The notes under the pieces are model-generated. The model made no database searches, was not told the origin of the DNA, and saw nothing but the letters and a program-made list of their open reading frames with translations. 64,000 nucleotides of DNA from Zizania palustris (lineage: Eukaryota > Streptophyta > Magnoliopsida > Poales > Poaceae): assembly GCA_019279435.1 (NCBI GenBank), contig JAAALK010000286.1, forward strand, positions 42,965,712-43,029,711. The letters are read 5' to 3'. The first letter of the stretch is position 1. Each line of letters starts with the position of its first letter. The translations under genes were made by a program, and so were the position numbers. Of this stretch, positions 12,906 through 23,545 are shown piece after piece.

Positions 12906-14138
12906 CAAAGAGGACAAAATTATTCCAGCACATTGAGTTCATGTTCAGACATGTGTCATGATATATGGCTATGGTTCATGGAAATACAAGAAAACAAATA
13001 ATGTGGCAGCAATAGTATCGGGTAACAACACTTAGAAGTGAGAATGTTCTGCTGAAAAACTTGCACATAAAAAACTTATATGCAAATTACACAAAAGGCT
13101 TGAGGCAGTCACCAGTGAAAATCAAAACAAGCAAGACCATATTGCAAAGCGAAATCTCCCAAAAGTAAAATTTAACTTAACTTATACATCGCCCTTTGGT
13201 ATTAAAATGCATTGTAACAGTTAAATTTAAATTATAATTATTTTGAGCATTCGGGTGAACCTTATAAGAATCAAAAAGTATGACATGTTAACATTGTCAA
13301 TATAAAAGAATGGCATTAGCAATAAGTGTAAACGTGTATTGAGTTAGCACCAATTATAACTCATCAAATCAATAGTTTTATCCCGATCATGTAAGCAAAA
13401 AAATATTTAAAAGCAGTCTCACACAACAAGATTATATAGGCAAAATATGTGTCGTCACTGACTCACTGCATTCAATATAACTGATAACATCCTGCCCCCA
13501 TCACGTAAAATGTTGGTTAAAGGAAGAATCAGCTTTTACATGAACTCACTGTGTTGCCTGAATAAATTTAACCGGAAATGTAAGTGCTAGAGAAAATCAG
13601 TGACCGCTACATGTGTTAGGACACAGACTTCTCTACCAGGGGGCAACAAACAACGCAACACTCCCAACAAAAATAAGTACAGATCAGGCCCCGTTTCATC
13701 CTCTAACCAACGAGATCAAGAGCGAATTGGATGGGGAGAAGCAGCGAGATGCGAGAAGAACATACCTGATGAAGCTTCGAGCACCCTCTGTTGAGCAGTT
13801 TAGCTGTAGGAGGTCTGAGATGAGCAGTTGTAGCCTGTAGGGGATGTAGGGGATGGCTGAAATAGAGTGAGGGTGATGGTGGGCAGTTGGGCATGATGGC
13901 GATGGTGTGTAGTCATGTGGGGGAAGCGGGCGGCGTGCGCGACGTGGTCAATGTGGCAGTTATCAGATCTTGTGCCGACGTGATGGGAGATGACCATGGC
14001 GGAGAGGGTCAGCAGGCCCGACAACGGGCGATGGAGCGGGAACGGCGGAGGGAGATGAGCACGGCTTGTGGACTGAGCGAGAGGCGCTCCACGCGTCGGC
14101 GCTCGGAGCGGGGCGGGGACGAAGCGGACTGAACACGC
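12906..14138. other. Intergenic; possible noncoding first exon near 13760-13900
   Basis: 12906-13560 is plain AT-rich DNA in which I see nothing. Around 13764-13775 the minus strand reads CATCAG followed by GTATGT, a good donor, preceded by CT-rich sequence. That could be the end of a noncoding first exon transcribed leftwards, but no coding exon downstream was found. The overlapping open frames at 13.8-14.2 kb show no domain and look like GC-rich artefacts. Confidence 0.25.
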
Positions 14139-14330
14139 CATCCGACGGTGTTCGGAGCGGGCAAGGCGGAGGGAGGAGGCGATGTGGCTGCGGGGCGCAT
14201 GCGCGAAGGGAGAACGTGTCGTCCGTCGAGCGGCCATTCGATGGTGCTCGAAGCGGGCAAGGCGGAGGGAGGAGGCGATGTGGCTGCGAGGCGCACGCGC
14301 GGAGGGAGAACGCGTCGTCCGCCGAGCGGG
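14139..14330. repeat. GC-rich tandem duplication, period 96 bp
   Basis: GCAAGGCGGAGGGAGGAGGC starts at 14161 and again at 14257, and the flanking GATGTGGCTGCG...GCGCA and GGGAGAACG words repeat in register. The period is a multiple of three, so open frames on both strands survive, but no known domain is encoded. Confidence 0.75.
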
Positions 14331-14506
14331 AGGCTTCGTGCGGCTGCGCTAGGGTTTCGCAAGGGGACGCGGCGCTAGGGTTTGACGAGGAGGCGCGGTG
14401 CTTCAAACAAAGGCGTAATGGGTCGGGCCGTAGCGACGGGGAGGCGCATGACTGGACTGCATGGGTCGGGCGCACACGTTGAGCAGGCGGGAGCGGTGCG
14501 CGCTGA

Positions 14507-15261
14507 TAGAGCTAGGACTTGAGACGGACTTTTTTGGGCCGGCCCAAAGCACGTAGGCCCGGTCCTTGCAAAGCACGGCCCGGTACGGCCCATGGATAGG
14601 CCGGTTCGGCACGGCCTGTACAAGGGCCGGACTTGGGCCTAGAGGTTAGGCCCGGTGGGCGGCCCGGGTACGTCCCTTAAAGTGGGTCGTGCCTGGGCTG
14701 GCCCGGCCCAGAAAAGCTCATGGGTAAATAATTCATATGCACGAGGAGGAGACATATTATTAAAAATTAAAAAAGTCTGCAAATTACTATTTGAATATAC
14801 CTTGCTCTATATCATGTGTAAGACAAATCAAAATTTGAGTCATTCATATATAGGACAAATCAAAATGTAAATATATATGCTCGAGAGCAAAGAAAATAGT
14901 ATTAATGAACTAGTATCATGTGTAAATTATTAATGAAATTCATTTTCCCCTATTTTTTGGGTTGTTCTATTATTTTATGTGAACTAGAATTTTCATTATT
15001 TAAAGATAAATTAAATAAATATTTTCATAACCTTGGTAAGAGACCGTCTAACAATGTTAGACAGTTAAGGTCGTTTTTGGGCCGACGCGGCCCATCTAGG
15101 CCCGACGTGCTTTGGGCCGTGCCTAGGCTTGGCTAACACTACTTCGAGCCGACCCAGCTCGGTCCTCAAATTTATTGGGCCAAAACAGCCCGATCCATTT
15201 TAAGTCCTGGCCCGAAGGGTCTAGGCCGGGCCGGTCCAACACGGCCCATCTCCCAGCTCTA
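14507..15261. mobile_element. Nonautonomous hAT-like element rich in GGCCCG motifs
   Basis: The left end TAGAGCTAGGAC and the right end (reverse complement TAGAGCTGGGAGATG) form an imperfect terminal inverted repeat. Both subterminal regions are packed with GGCCCG, GGGCCGG and GGCACGGCC words around an AT-rich core without coding capacity. This arrangement resembles grass hAT nonautonomous families. The 8-bp flanks (CGCGCTGA and CGCATAGC) do not match well, so the boundaries and superfamily are tentative. Confidence 0.55.
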
Positions 15262-15778
15262 CGCATAGCGAGGAGTGGACGGAGGAAACAGAAAAATAGC
15301 TACTTTATAATAGTAGAGATTAATTAATATAAATAAATAATATAAACTATGGATCATATAATAGTTTCACTGATTTTCATGAGAAACTGAGTTTTACTAA
15401 TTTTCTTTTTCCTAAATTCTACTACAAATTATTTTTAATTTTAATTCTATAGAGTTAGAATCAGCACCAAAAATCCCCAGCAATCAAGTCTAAAATACCA
15501 TCCACATCATATGCCCAAGAACTGAAATGAGCTTAATATGTTAGTATCTGGTATACAATAAACGTACAGCAAAATAAATACAATTTATCCGGAAGGGAGT
15601 ACATAAGTAAACCCAAAATTTATCCGGAAAGCAAATAGTACCCTGACAATAGATGACAAAATTTCTCCTCACAGCATACTCAAGTTACAAAAGCTATCCA
15701 TTACACAAGCATGGATATCCTTTTCGTTTGCTTGTTTTTTCCGGATTTAGATAGCAGAAGCCTTGGGGGGCATATAAC
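15262..15778. other. 3' flank of the PUMILIO-24-like gene
   Basis: AT-rich sequence downstream of the stop codon at 15779. It should hold the 3' untranslated region near its right end. No convincing AATAAA signal on the minus strand was picked out and no other element is seen. Confidence 0.4.
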
Positions 15779-18700
15779 TCATTTTCCCATTGCTTTATGG
15801 TCTGGGATTTTCAGGATGCCACGATCAATCAGAGGCTTCAGCTCAGGTTCTGCGAGCTTCCTTACCTTGGAATCTGACGATTCAAGGAATGCTGCAGCCA
15901 CCTTGGAACTGAAAAAACAAAGAAATTTAAAAACAAAATGTTCATTAGACAGAAGGGCAGAACATGAAAGCTGAAAGCATATCAAAGGAATTTACAATCC
16001 ACATCATAAATCAGATAATGAAATCAAAGAAATGTCTAGGGAATAAAAATGGGCCGTATGGTGCAAATGGCAGCCAGCGATTGAAAATTAATTTCAATCA
16101 ATTCATCCCATGGTTCATATATTTGACGAGTATAACACATCCATGTGACTTTTGGAAACAGGAGCAGAGGGTCGTATCAATAAGAAAATTAAAGGTACCT
16201 GTGTCCATCAGCCCATGTCTCGCACTTGCCTTCAAGAGCCTCTTTCCATAGGATGGCAGCAAATGCTGGAGATTCGAGTACAAGTTTTCTGATTACACGG
16301 CTGGAATGGTAGTTATCAAAGGCGTGCTCAGTATCTTCCGTCTTTGGACGTGCTGCATCAGAAGCTATGGCATTATGCAAGCTGTGAATCCTGTCAGTCA
16401 TGCCCTCCAAGACACTATCTTTTCCACCAACAGCGATCTTCAGATTGGTAAACAACAACATGAAATTTAGGTCAGAATGACAGCAGTGCAACTTAAGAAA
16501 CAATATTTACACAATAACGACAACAATGAAAGAGTAGATGGACAGAGACATGCAACTTCGCTATTCCAGAAAAAGACTAACTCCACCTGTTACCATCCTC
16601 TATACTGCTCAGTTGTTTGTGTTTGATATACTGTTAAAGGGTATTTTTGCAACTTTATCCAAAACATTATTTCCTTGCTATGTGTCAGTCAAAAAAGTGA
16701 CCAGTATTCATGGACAGAAGAATGAGTACCAACCAAAGAACATTATGACATGTTAATAAAAAAGCAGATTTCACCATCTGCAAGGACAAAAGGTCACCTC
16801 TTGCAATACATCTTTGCCAAAATTTGTCCGAAGTAACTCCCCAACATTCTCAACGCATGTCTGGATGAGAGCCTGAAAATAATTAAGGAAGTTGTGCATT
16901 ACACTATATCCTCATAAAGCATATTCAGTACAAGACAGATAGTTTTGACCCCCACATTTGGTATTTGCAGTTAACTCACAAGTAGGTCAGAGCTCCCAAT
17001 ACAGTAATACTATATCCAAATAACCACAAAAAGAAAGGCCTATGATCAGCTCGACTAGTAAATTCATGTCAATATGTCATTGACTTGTGGATTTATGACA
17101 GAAGCTAATCAAGTGCAACTGCATGTAGGCAAGAAAATTCAGTAAACCCTTATGATGAGCATTGTCTTACGGTTACATACTTTCAGTGCTGCAAAAGAAA
17201 ATCCATACTACATTTTTCCTTCCTTTATATAATATATTATTATTGAAAAGGTCACATCTTACCCCTATTGCAAGAATCAATGTAAAAAGGTATATCTCTT
17301 CTAACATTATTTTTTATTTACAGAGCACTAAATGTCACCTCAGCAAGTTCACTTTTCATCAACAATTCTTTTCGTCGTTGCAATGGGTCCTTCTTACTGT
17401 CATTCGCACTATGCATGCCTTCTGAACCATCTTGTTCCTTATTAGTTGCAACATCCACCCTATTCTCCGTTATAACTTCTGTGGTACTCTCAGGAGCTTC
17501 ATCCTAACCAAAATGGAAAATTTATAGCACATGCTTCTCTAAGTTCTCTTTAAAATACTTAACAGAGTAGCTAACTTGCCTTTGAAATAAGGGAAGGCAC
17601 ACGGTAGTTCAGACAAGCCAGATCAGCTGGAGGGAGATAGCTTGAACAAAGTGGGTGAAGCAGTTGCAGCAATGGGCGTCTCCCATTCTGTTCCAACAAG
17701 ATCCCTAACTATTAGTGTGTACTGTGAATTTATTTTAGAAATATTCAAAAACATTGTTTTCCTCTTTACCTTGTCAAAAATGAGTTGCTTCAAATGCTTT
17801 GCAAGCTCTTGAATTACAACCTAGCAAGTGAAAAAGGGTAATTAATGTTCCTTCCTGCTTTTACTGCAGCATAATACACAGAACAGGCAAAAGACTGGAG
17901 CTAGCTAACCTTTGTAACAAGCTTTGTGTCATCAACAATAGAAAGAATGGAAATAAGTAACTGGAGCGGAAGAGGAAACATATCAGTACATGATTTGAGA
18001 ATAGTCACTTGAAAACACAATAGAAACTGGCATCTTTTGTAGCAAAAAATAAGACTTCTTTCACAGCTAACAATTTGAGTCATAATTTTTCCCATTAAGA
18101 GCAACAGATATGTAAAAATGGGCATTACTTACAATGCATCCGTAGTCACTGAGAGCAAGCTTCATAATGTGCCCCTTCAAGCTTTTAATAATCTTCTTCC
18201 TATCCTGAAGTTTGATACCATGTTAATGTAATATTGAATGGAAACCATGTTCATCTTAATTATGATGAAAATCTCCACATTAGAAAAAAAAAACAAAAGG
18301 GGAAGGACAAAGTAATGCATAATTCAGTTTGCATGTACTTCCCCATAAGTTATTAGTTTTTAAAATGTGCTAAGAATCTTAAGTGGAAAAACACTACACA
18401 ACAAACCTTCACACTTCCATGCTTGAGGCAACTAATTCCTATCTTTAATCCTTCTCTTGTGTTCATGATCTGAACAAGAAGTGGTTCTGGCAACCTTTTC
18501 TTCTTAGCTTTCATTTTGTTTTGTAATTCAGGAGCAGATGGTTCATCTCCATCAATGATAGATGACCCTTGTGTAAGAAGGGGGATTAATTGACGAATCA
18601 CATCAGAGGCTGAGGTCTACAAAAACAAGCATAAATAAGATAGTATGGTAAAGATAAACAAACAAACAATTAGAGCATGTTTAGAGTTAAATAGGCCAAA

Positions 18701-21700
18701 CATATGAAAAGGGAATTACCTTGTCAGCAATTGTAAAATACTCCAATAGGGCTGTGTGCACTATAGGATACTCAACAATACCTTTCTCCAAAATTGGATG
18801 AATCACAGTAGTCATATACTGCAGAACAGATGATTTCTGCAATCCAAGGTTGGAAATTGTCTCTAACAAACTGAGAAAGGAAATGGTGTTAGCAAATTGC
18901 TGTAGCCTGTTATTGTGAAAGCCATTTTATCCATAGTGAAAACAAATCTTTTTTTTCAAAAAATATACAGAACAATCAAAAGAGCTAGGAAATTTGAAAA
19001 CAGAGAGACCACAAACACAGAAACACAGTTTAGCATGATGACCTGTGGGTCTTTTGTGCAGTCAGGTCAGTGAACAACTGGAGCTCAGTAGAATACAGTT
19101 CCAATAACACCCTTCTTTTCTGAGGCTGTGTTGCCCGCTGGTATGCACAGTCAACAACTGCATGAAAAGAATGGATCTTAATATGAAATAAAAACATGTG
19201 CATTTGAATTGCACATAAGCAATGAATCTCACATATCCTTACAAATGGTAAGAGTAGTGAGTTTATAGGCATTTCTTACAGTAACACAAGCAACATATAC
19301 CTGAAGCTCCTATAGTATGACGAAGAAGTTTAGCAACACAGCCATGAAGAGTAGAGATGAACCATTCAAATTGCTTTTTAGTGGCTGCAATTACAAACCA
19401 TAGGTTTGTTAACAGTGTTGAAAAAATCGGCCGATCAGCCGATTAATCGGCCGATTAATCGGTGATCGGCCCCAGTCCATTTAATTTACAGGAAAATCGG
19501 CCAAAAATCGGTGGACCGATTAATCGGTCAGTCAACCCGATTAATCGGTGGTCAACCCGATTAATCGGTGATTAATCGGCGATTAATCGGTGATTAATCG
19601 GTGGCACCGATTAATCGGTCCGGTACAGAAAAATGAGATTTTGCACACCCCACCCAGCACTTTCCCTCTCTCCTACACACTTTTCCCCTTTTCCCTCTTT
19701 CCTGCGCACACCAGATCTGGACGGAGACGTGCCCAGCTTGGCAGATCCAGCGCCGCGTCCCCGCCATCCGCCGTCCGCGCCTCGCCCCTGCTTCTTCCGC
19801 ATCGTCCGTGCCTCGTCCCCGCTTTTCTGCGCCCTACAACGAGCTGTCCGCGCGTCGTCTGCGCGCCGTCCGCGCGAGCGCAGTCGTCCGCCGCCAAATC
19901 TAGGCCGCCGCCGCCGTCGCCATCGGGCTCGTTGGATTAAACTGTTTCTGACATTTGCTTTTCAGTAGAGAAAAGGGAGAAGGAGATAGGAGAGAGAACA
20001 AGAGAGGTAATGTATGCGGGATGGGCAGTGGAGAGAGAGCAGTCTTGGGCAGTGCTAACACTGAGGCAGTTGGGGGCAGGTGCAATGAGATAGATAAAGT
20101 AAAAGAGATAAAAAAATATGCAAAAAACATGCAGGTAAAAAGTAAGGGGCTGTGAGGAGATACAATAAAAGAGAAAGAGATAGAAAAATAGGCAGGTAAT
20201 ATATTATTTAATTATTTATTGACCGATTAATAGGTTGACCGATTAATTCAGTTAATCCCCGATTAACTGATTAATCACTACTCGGTGGTCGACCGATCAG
20301 CTACCGATCACCAATTTTTCTAACACTGTTTGTTAATGAAGCTAATGGTCATCAAACTGTAAAGAAGCATTATATTTATATGTATGAACCCAGTAGAGAA
20401 CTTTACCTAACTTAATGAGCTTCTTTACAAGGAAAACAGCGTATTTCTTGCGAGAAAGAATTAGCAAATCTGGTTGCAGGGCCTCAAAAATTGCATCCCT
20501 TTCTGATTGTGAGCACCACTTCACACATGTCTGCCAAAAGAAACACTGGTCATAAAACCAGGAAAAAGGAGCCCTAGCACAGTATGTAACACAGTGATAT
20601 ACAATGTGTATGATCATCTTACTTGTAGAACACGTGCAGTCACGTGGGAACCAGTAATTTCCAAATATTTCCCATCCATTTTATGGAGAGCCTCACTTAC
20701 CAACCTGGATATTTTGACAAATGTAGCACTTATCAACATATTATCTTGACATTAGCTTGAGAAACTTGCTAGTGTAAGATCTTAAAGATATGAGGCAAGA
20801 CTATGATATAATGCATACTTAGATCTCTCCCCTTTGCTCACACTGTGGCATCTCATCTTTTCCCACAGCACAGTAAGCTCCTGCCAATATTTAAATGCAA
20901 TCAGTAAACTTGATTTGAGTGAGGCCAAAACTTGTGTGGCACACTGGCACATTGCACAGTAAGTATAGATGAATATGATAATTCACAAGTTCGAATGTAG
21001 CAATGGAGAATCTAGCATGGATGCATGGGGTGTGCTTGCACCCCAAAACATTTTGCAAGAATACCAAGCTTAATAGAGAAAAACATTTTGCACCCCTACT
21101 TCAAATCCTGGCACTGCTTCTGCAATGTAATTCTTTTTTGTGAATGTGTTTGAAAAATAAGTATCAACATCAGCAATAAGGGTTAACGCAGTCTAGATAC
21201 TGGAATAAAATTATAGTTATGGGGGGCTATATCATTTTTCCAAGAGTAACATTGGAGATAACATATATGAACGTGAAAAGAGTGGGGTCTCCTTGTCCAA
21301 GGAGCAAGTAGAGCAGTCAGAATTGGACTCTGTTAATGAAATTTGTGATCATGTAAACTCAGAGGTGTGAACACTCGTTCAAAAATAAACCCTGAAAGCC
21401 AATCTTCCAATCGATTATAATTGCAACCAAGATTATAAACATTTGTAAAAGCTCTTTCAACATGACAGGGCATTTATGTTTATAAGATTATGATTCCAGT
21501 AGCAACTCTCGTAATTGCAACCAAAAGTTATACTTGCATTATGAGAGTTGCTAGTGGAATCATAATCTTATAAACATAAATGCCTTGTCATGTTGAAAAA
21601 GCTTGTAGGAAGATCAAATTTACCTTCTCAAGGCTGTAATTTTGCTTCCTCTTCTTCTTCCTCGACTCAGCCATTTCCTGTTACAGACCACACCACCGAG

Positions 21701-21994
21701 TTCAGTTTGAATGCCTGGAGGCTGGAGCTCATCTGCTCAATGCTCATGCCCAAGCGATTACAGTTCACAATACGGCCGAGCCACAGATCATACCTTTGCG
21801 GCCAGGCGCTTCTCTTTAGCGGTGACTGGCTGCTTCTTCACCTCGCCGCCGCCGCCGCCGCGTGCCACGTTGGCATCAGAGGGCCTCTTCCGCTTCTTCC
21901 CGTCGTCTCCCCCCTTCGCCAGCGACTTGGGCTTCCCTACGGCGTCGTGCTTCCGCTTCTTCGGGCTCTGGAGGTCGTCCCCGCCGCTGGCCAT
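15779..21994 (-). CDS. APUM24-like: PUMILIO homolog 24 / Puf6-type nucleolar pre-rRNA processing protein, 17 exons, 657 aa
   Basis: Exons (minus strand): 21994-21794, 21677-21624, 20880-20819, 20704-20623, 20530-20407, 19384-19301, 19157-19043, 18870-18720, 18616-18407, 18204-18133, 17960-17910, 17820-17770, 17687-17580, 17503-17339, 16872-16798, 16437-16199, 15908-15779. They sum to 1974 bases with consistent phases and no internal stop. The start ATG sits in GCCATGG. The product begins with a Lys-rich nuclear/nucleolar segment (KKRK, KKKRKQNYSLEK). Degenerate Puf repeats follow (VTARVLQ, KYAVFLVKKLIK, LRHTIGASVVDCAYQ, HIMKLALSDYGC), then a CPL-like C-terminal region ending in IPDHKAMGK. Length and order fit the PUM24/Puf6/penguin family, which binds pre-rRNA in the nucleolus and supports ITS2 processing and large-subunit assembly. 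Intron 13 uses a GC donor (GCAAGT). Intron 5 carries a 916-bp hAT insertion and intron 2 a long hairpin. Confidence 0.92.
19413..20328. mobile_element. Nonautonomous hAT element in intron 5 of the PUMILIO-24-like gene
   Basis: The terminal inverted repeats are CAGTGTTGAAAAA and (reverse complement of the right end) CAGTGTTAGAAAAA. The flanks are an exact 8-bp duplication TTTGTTAA (19405-19412 and 20329-20336), diagnostic of hAT insertion. Subterminal regions carry many copies of CGATTAATCGG and ATCGGCCGAT. The middle (about 19640-19960) is abruptly GC-rich and CpG-rich, with open frames on both strands but no transposase domain. It may be a relic of a transposase first exon or captured host sequence. 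The element lies between intact splice sites, so splicing need not be affected. Confidence 0.9.
21449..21603. repeat. Long inverted repeat (hairpin) in intron 2 of the PUMILIO-24-like gene
   Basis: The arm 21449-21514 and the arm 21538-21603 are reverse complements over about 66 bp with only a few mismatches (for example GACAGGGC against GACAAGGC). They are separated by a 23-bp loop. The transcript would fold into a nearly perfect hairpin. A small foldback transposon or a young miRNA/siRNA-producing hairpin are the likely explanations. No target duplication was settled. Confidence 0.85.
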
Positions 21995-22103
21995 GGCGAG
22001 CTTGTGAGTCGGAGTCGGTCAGAGCAAGACGACTAGACGAGGGGTTTTGCCGGCAGCCGGGATCTGCTGGCTGCTGGCACGGCTTGCCCCCTCCCCGCTA
22101 AGC

Positions 22104-22253
22104 TAGGGTTTATACGCTGACATTGCCGCCGTCCATGGACCGGGCCTACGCATCATCCCCAAAACTCAGCCCACATATTCTTAGTTGGGCCCGAAGAAGC
22201 AATAACCTTCTAGAAGCTTTACCTGGGCCAAGAAAAGAACAAGACGGTGGGCC
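22104..22253 (-). promoter_or_regulatory. Promoter of the PUMILIO-24-like gene: telo-box and site II motifs
   Basis: The minus strand carries a telo-box AAACCCTA (plus coordinates 22104-22111) overlapping a TATA-like GTATAAAC (22108-22115), about 110 bp before the ATG. Four site II-type TGGGCY hexamers lie further upstream: 22168-22173 (on the minus strand), and 22186-22191, 22224-22229 and 22248-22253 (on the plus strand). Telo-box plus site II is the known promoter signature of plant ribosomal-protein and ribosome-biogenesis genes, which suits the predicted function. Confidence 0.6.
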
Positions 22254-22681
22254 TAAGGGTTTGACCTGTCAAAGAGTAGAGAAGGAGGAAGGGCAGTGCG
22301 GTCAATTCGCGCGGATTCGTTTGGGCTGCAAATCTCGCCGAGCAGCAAACAGCGGCGAGATGGCGAGGGCCACGCAACGCAGGCGCAGGCGCAGGCGTGG
22401 CGGCGCGGGTTCGGTGTCCGGTGCGCGGGGCCGCGCAGCGGAGCTGGGCGGGGGACGGCTGCTGCTGCTGCCGCCTTCTTTTTGGGTTCTAGCGTTGGCC
22501 TGATGCGGTGTGGCCGCGCGCGTGTGTGGGCGTGCCAGCGGCTAGGGTCGACGCATGGGCCGGCAGTGTCCTTTTGATTAGGGTAAGGTACAGTAGGATT
22601 TGAGTATCTATGATTTTAACGATTCTATCTGATTGGATCGATGAGATTTCTATTTTTTTTATTTAGTCAAGTGCACAATAA
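22254..22681. other. GC-rich upstream region, no gene called
   Basis: 22290-22600 is GC-rich with short open frames (for example a CAGGCGCAGG run near 22378-22398) but no recognisable domain. It may be the distal promoter of the PUMILIO gene or a decayed rightward first exon. Confidence 0.3.
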
Positions 22682-23016
22682 GGGTGCTCTGGATACTGGA
22701 CTAAATTTTAGCATCGTCACATCCAATGAACTATTTTAGAGTATTAAATGTAGACTATTTATAAAACTCATTCATAATCGGTGGATTATTCACGAGACAA
22801 ATCTAATGAGCCTAATTACGTCATGATTTGACAATGTGGTGCTACAGTAAATATTTGCTAATCATGGATTAATTAGGCTTAATAAATTCGTCTCATGAAT
22901 TATCCTCCGATACTACAATTATTTTTATAATTACTTCACATTTAGTCCTTCAAATTGATGTTCAAACATCTTATGTGACACGGGCTAAAATTTAGCCCTT
23001 TGATCCAAACACCTCC
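22682..23016. mobile_element. Tourist/Ditto-like MITE, 335 bp
   Basis: The left end GGGTGCTCTGGATACTGGAC and the right end (reverse complement GGAGGTGTTTGGATCAAAGG) form an imperfect inverted repeat. TAA flanks both sides (22679-22681 and 23017-23019), the 3-bp duplication typical of PIF/Harbinger MITEs. The interior is noncoding. Confidence 0.85.
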
Positions 23017-23059
23017 TAAATTTGGGGGTAGTGAAGTGGGGTTGAATATATGGGTATAT

Positions 23060-23545
23060 AGTATGTTGGGTTTGGCTTTTCTAATCAGTTTTTCCATTAG
23101 AAAGTTGGACCAAACAATTTCATAAGCTAACCGGCTTTTTCAAAAACTACATTTTTGTGTAGTATAGACTGAAAGCTGAGGGACCCCAACTTTTACGGTT
23201 TCTTAATTTAACTTTGAACGAAATTTACCCACCGTACTGTTATAAACATATCATTTTACGTAAAATTTGAAAATGTGAATTTTAGTAAAATATATTGTTT
23301 TAGTGTAATTCAAAAATGTATAATTTTTCTATAAACATTACAAATTTTCATGATTATAATAATTTACATGCAAAATTGCATATTAATAATATAACCAAAC
23401 ATAATGAACTATCAAAAATAAATCCATAGCTATTGTATCCAAACAACTCCTGAATTTTTCCACACATCACAGCTCACAACAGTTTTGTACAGCTCACAAC
23501 TTATAATAATTTTTTTAGAATCTACATCTCAACCAAACACAACAT
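23060..23545. mobile_element. AT-rich MITE, same family as 29468-29960 in opposite orientation
   Basis: The right part (CACAACAGTTTTGTACAGCT and onward) and the centre (ATATCATTTTACGTAAAATT, GTGTAATTCAAAAATGTATA) read as the reverse complement of matching words at 29490-29800. The ends TTTGGCTTTTC and CTCAACCAAAC are inverted relatives. Exact borders and target duplication were not fixed. Confidence 0.6.

Noticed and set aside
13800..14482. Overlapping frames of up to 170 residues on both strands
   Set aside because: Arg/Pro/Ser-rich products of a GC-rich tandem repeat; no splice-linked partner exon or domain was found.
19590..19968. Open frames of 111-116 residues in the PUM24 intron
   Set aside because: They lie in the GC-rich core of the hAT element and show no transposase or host domain.
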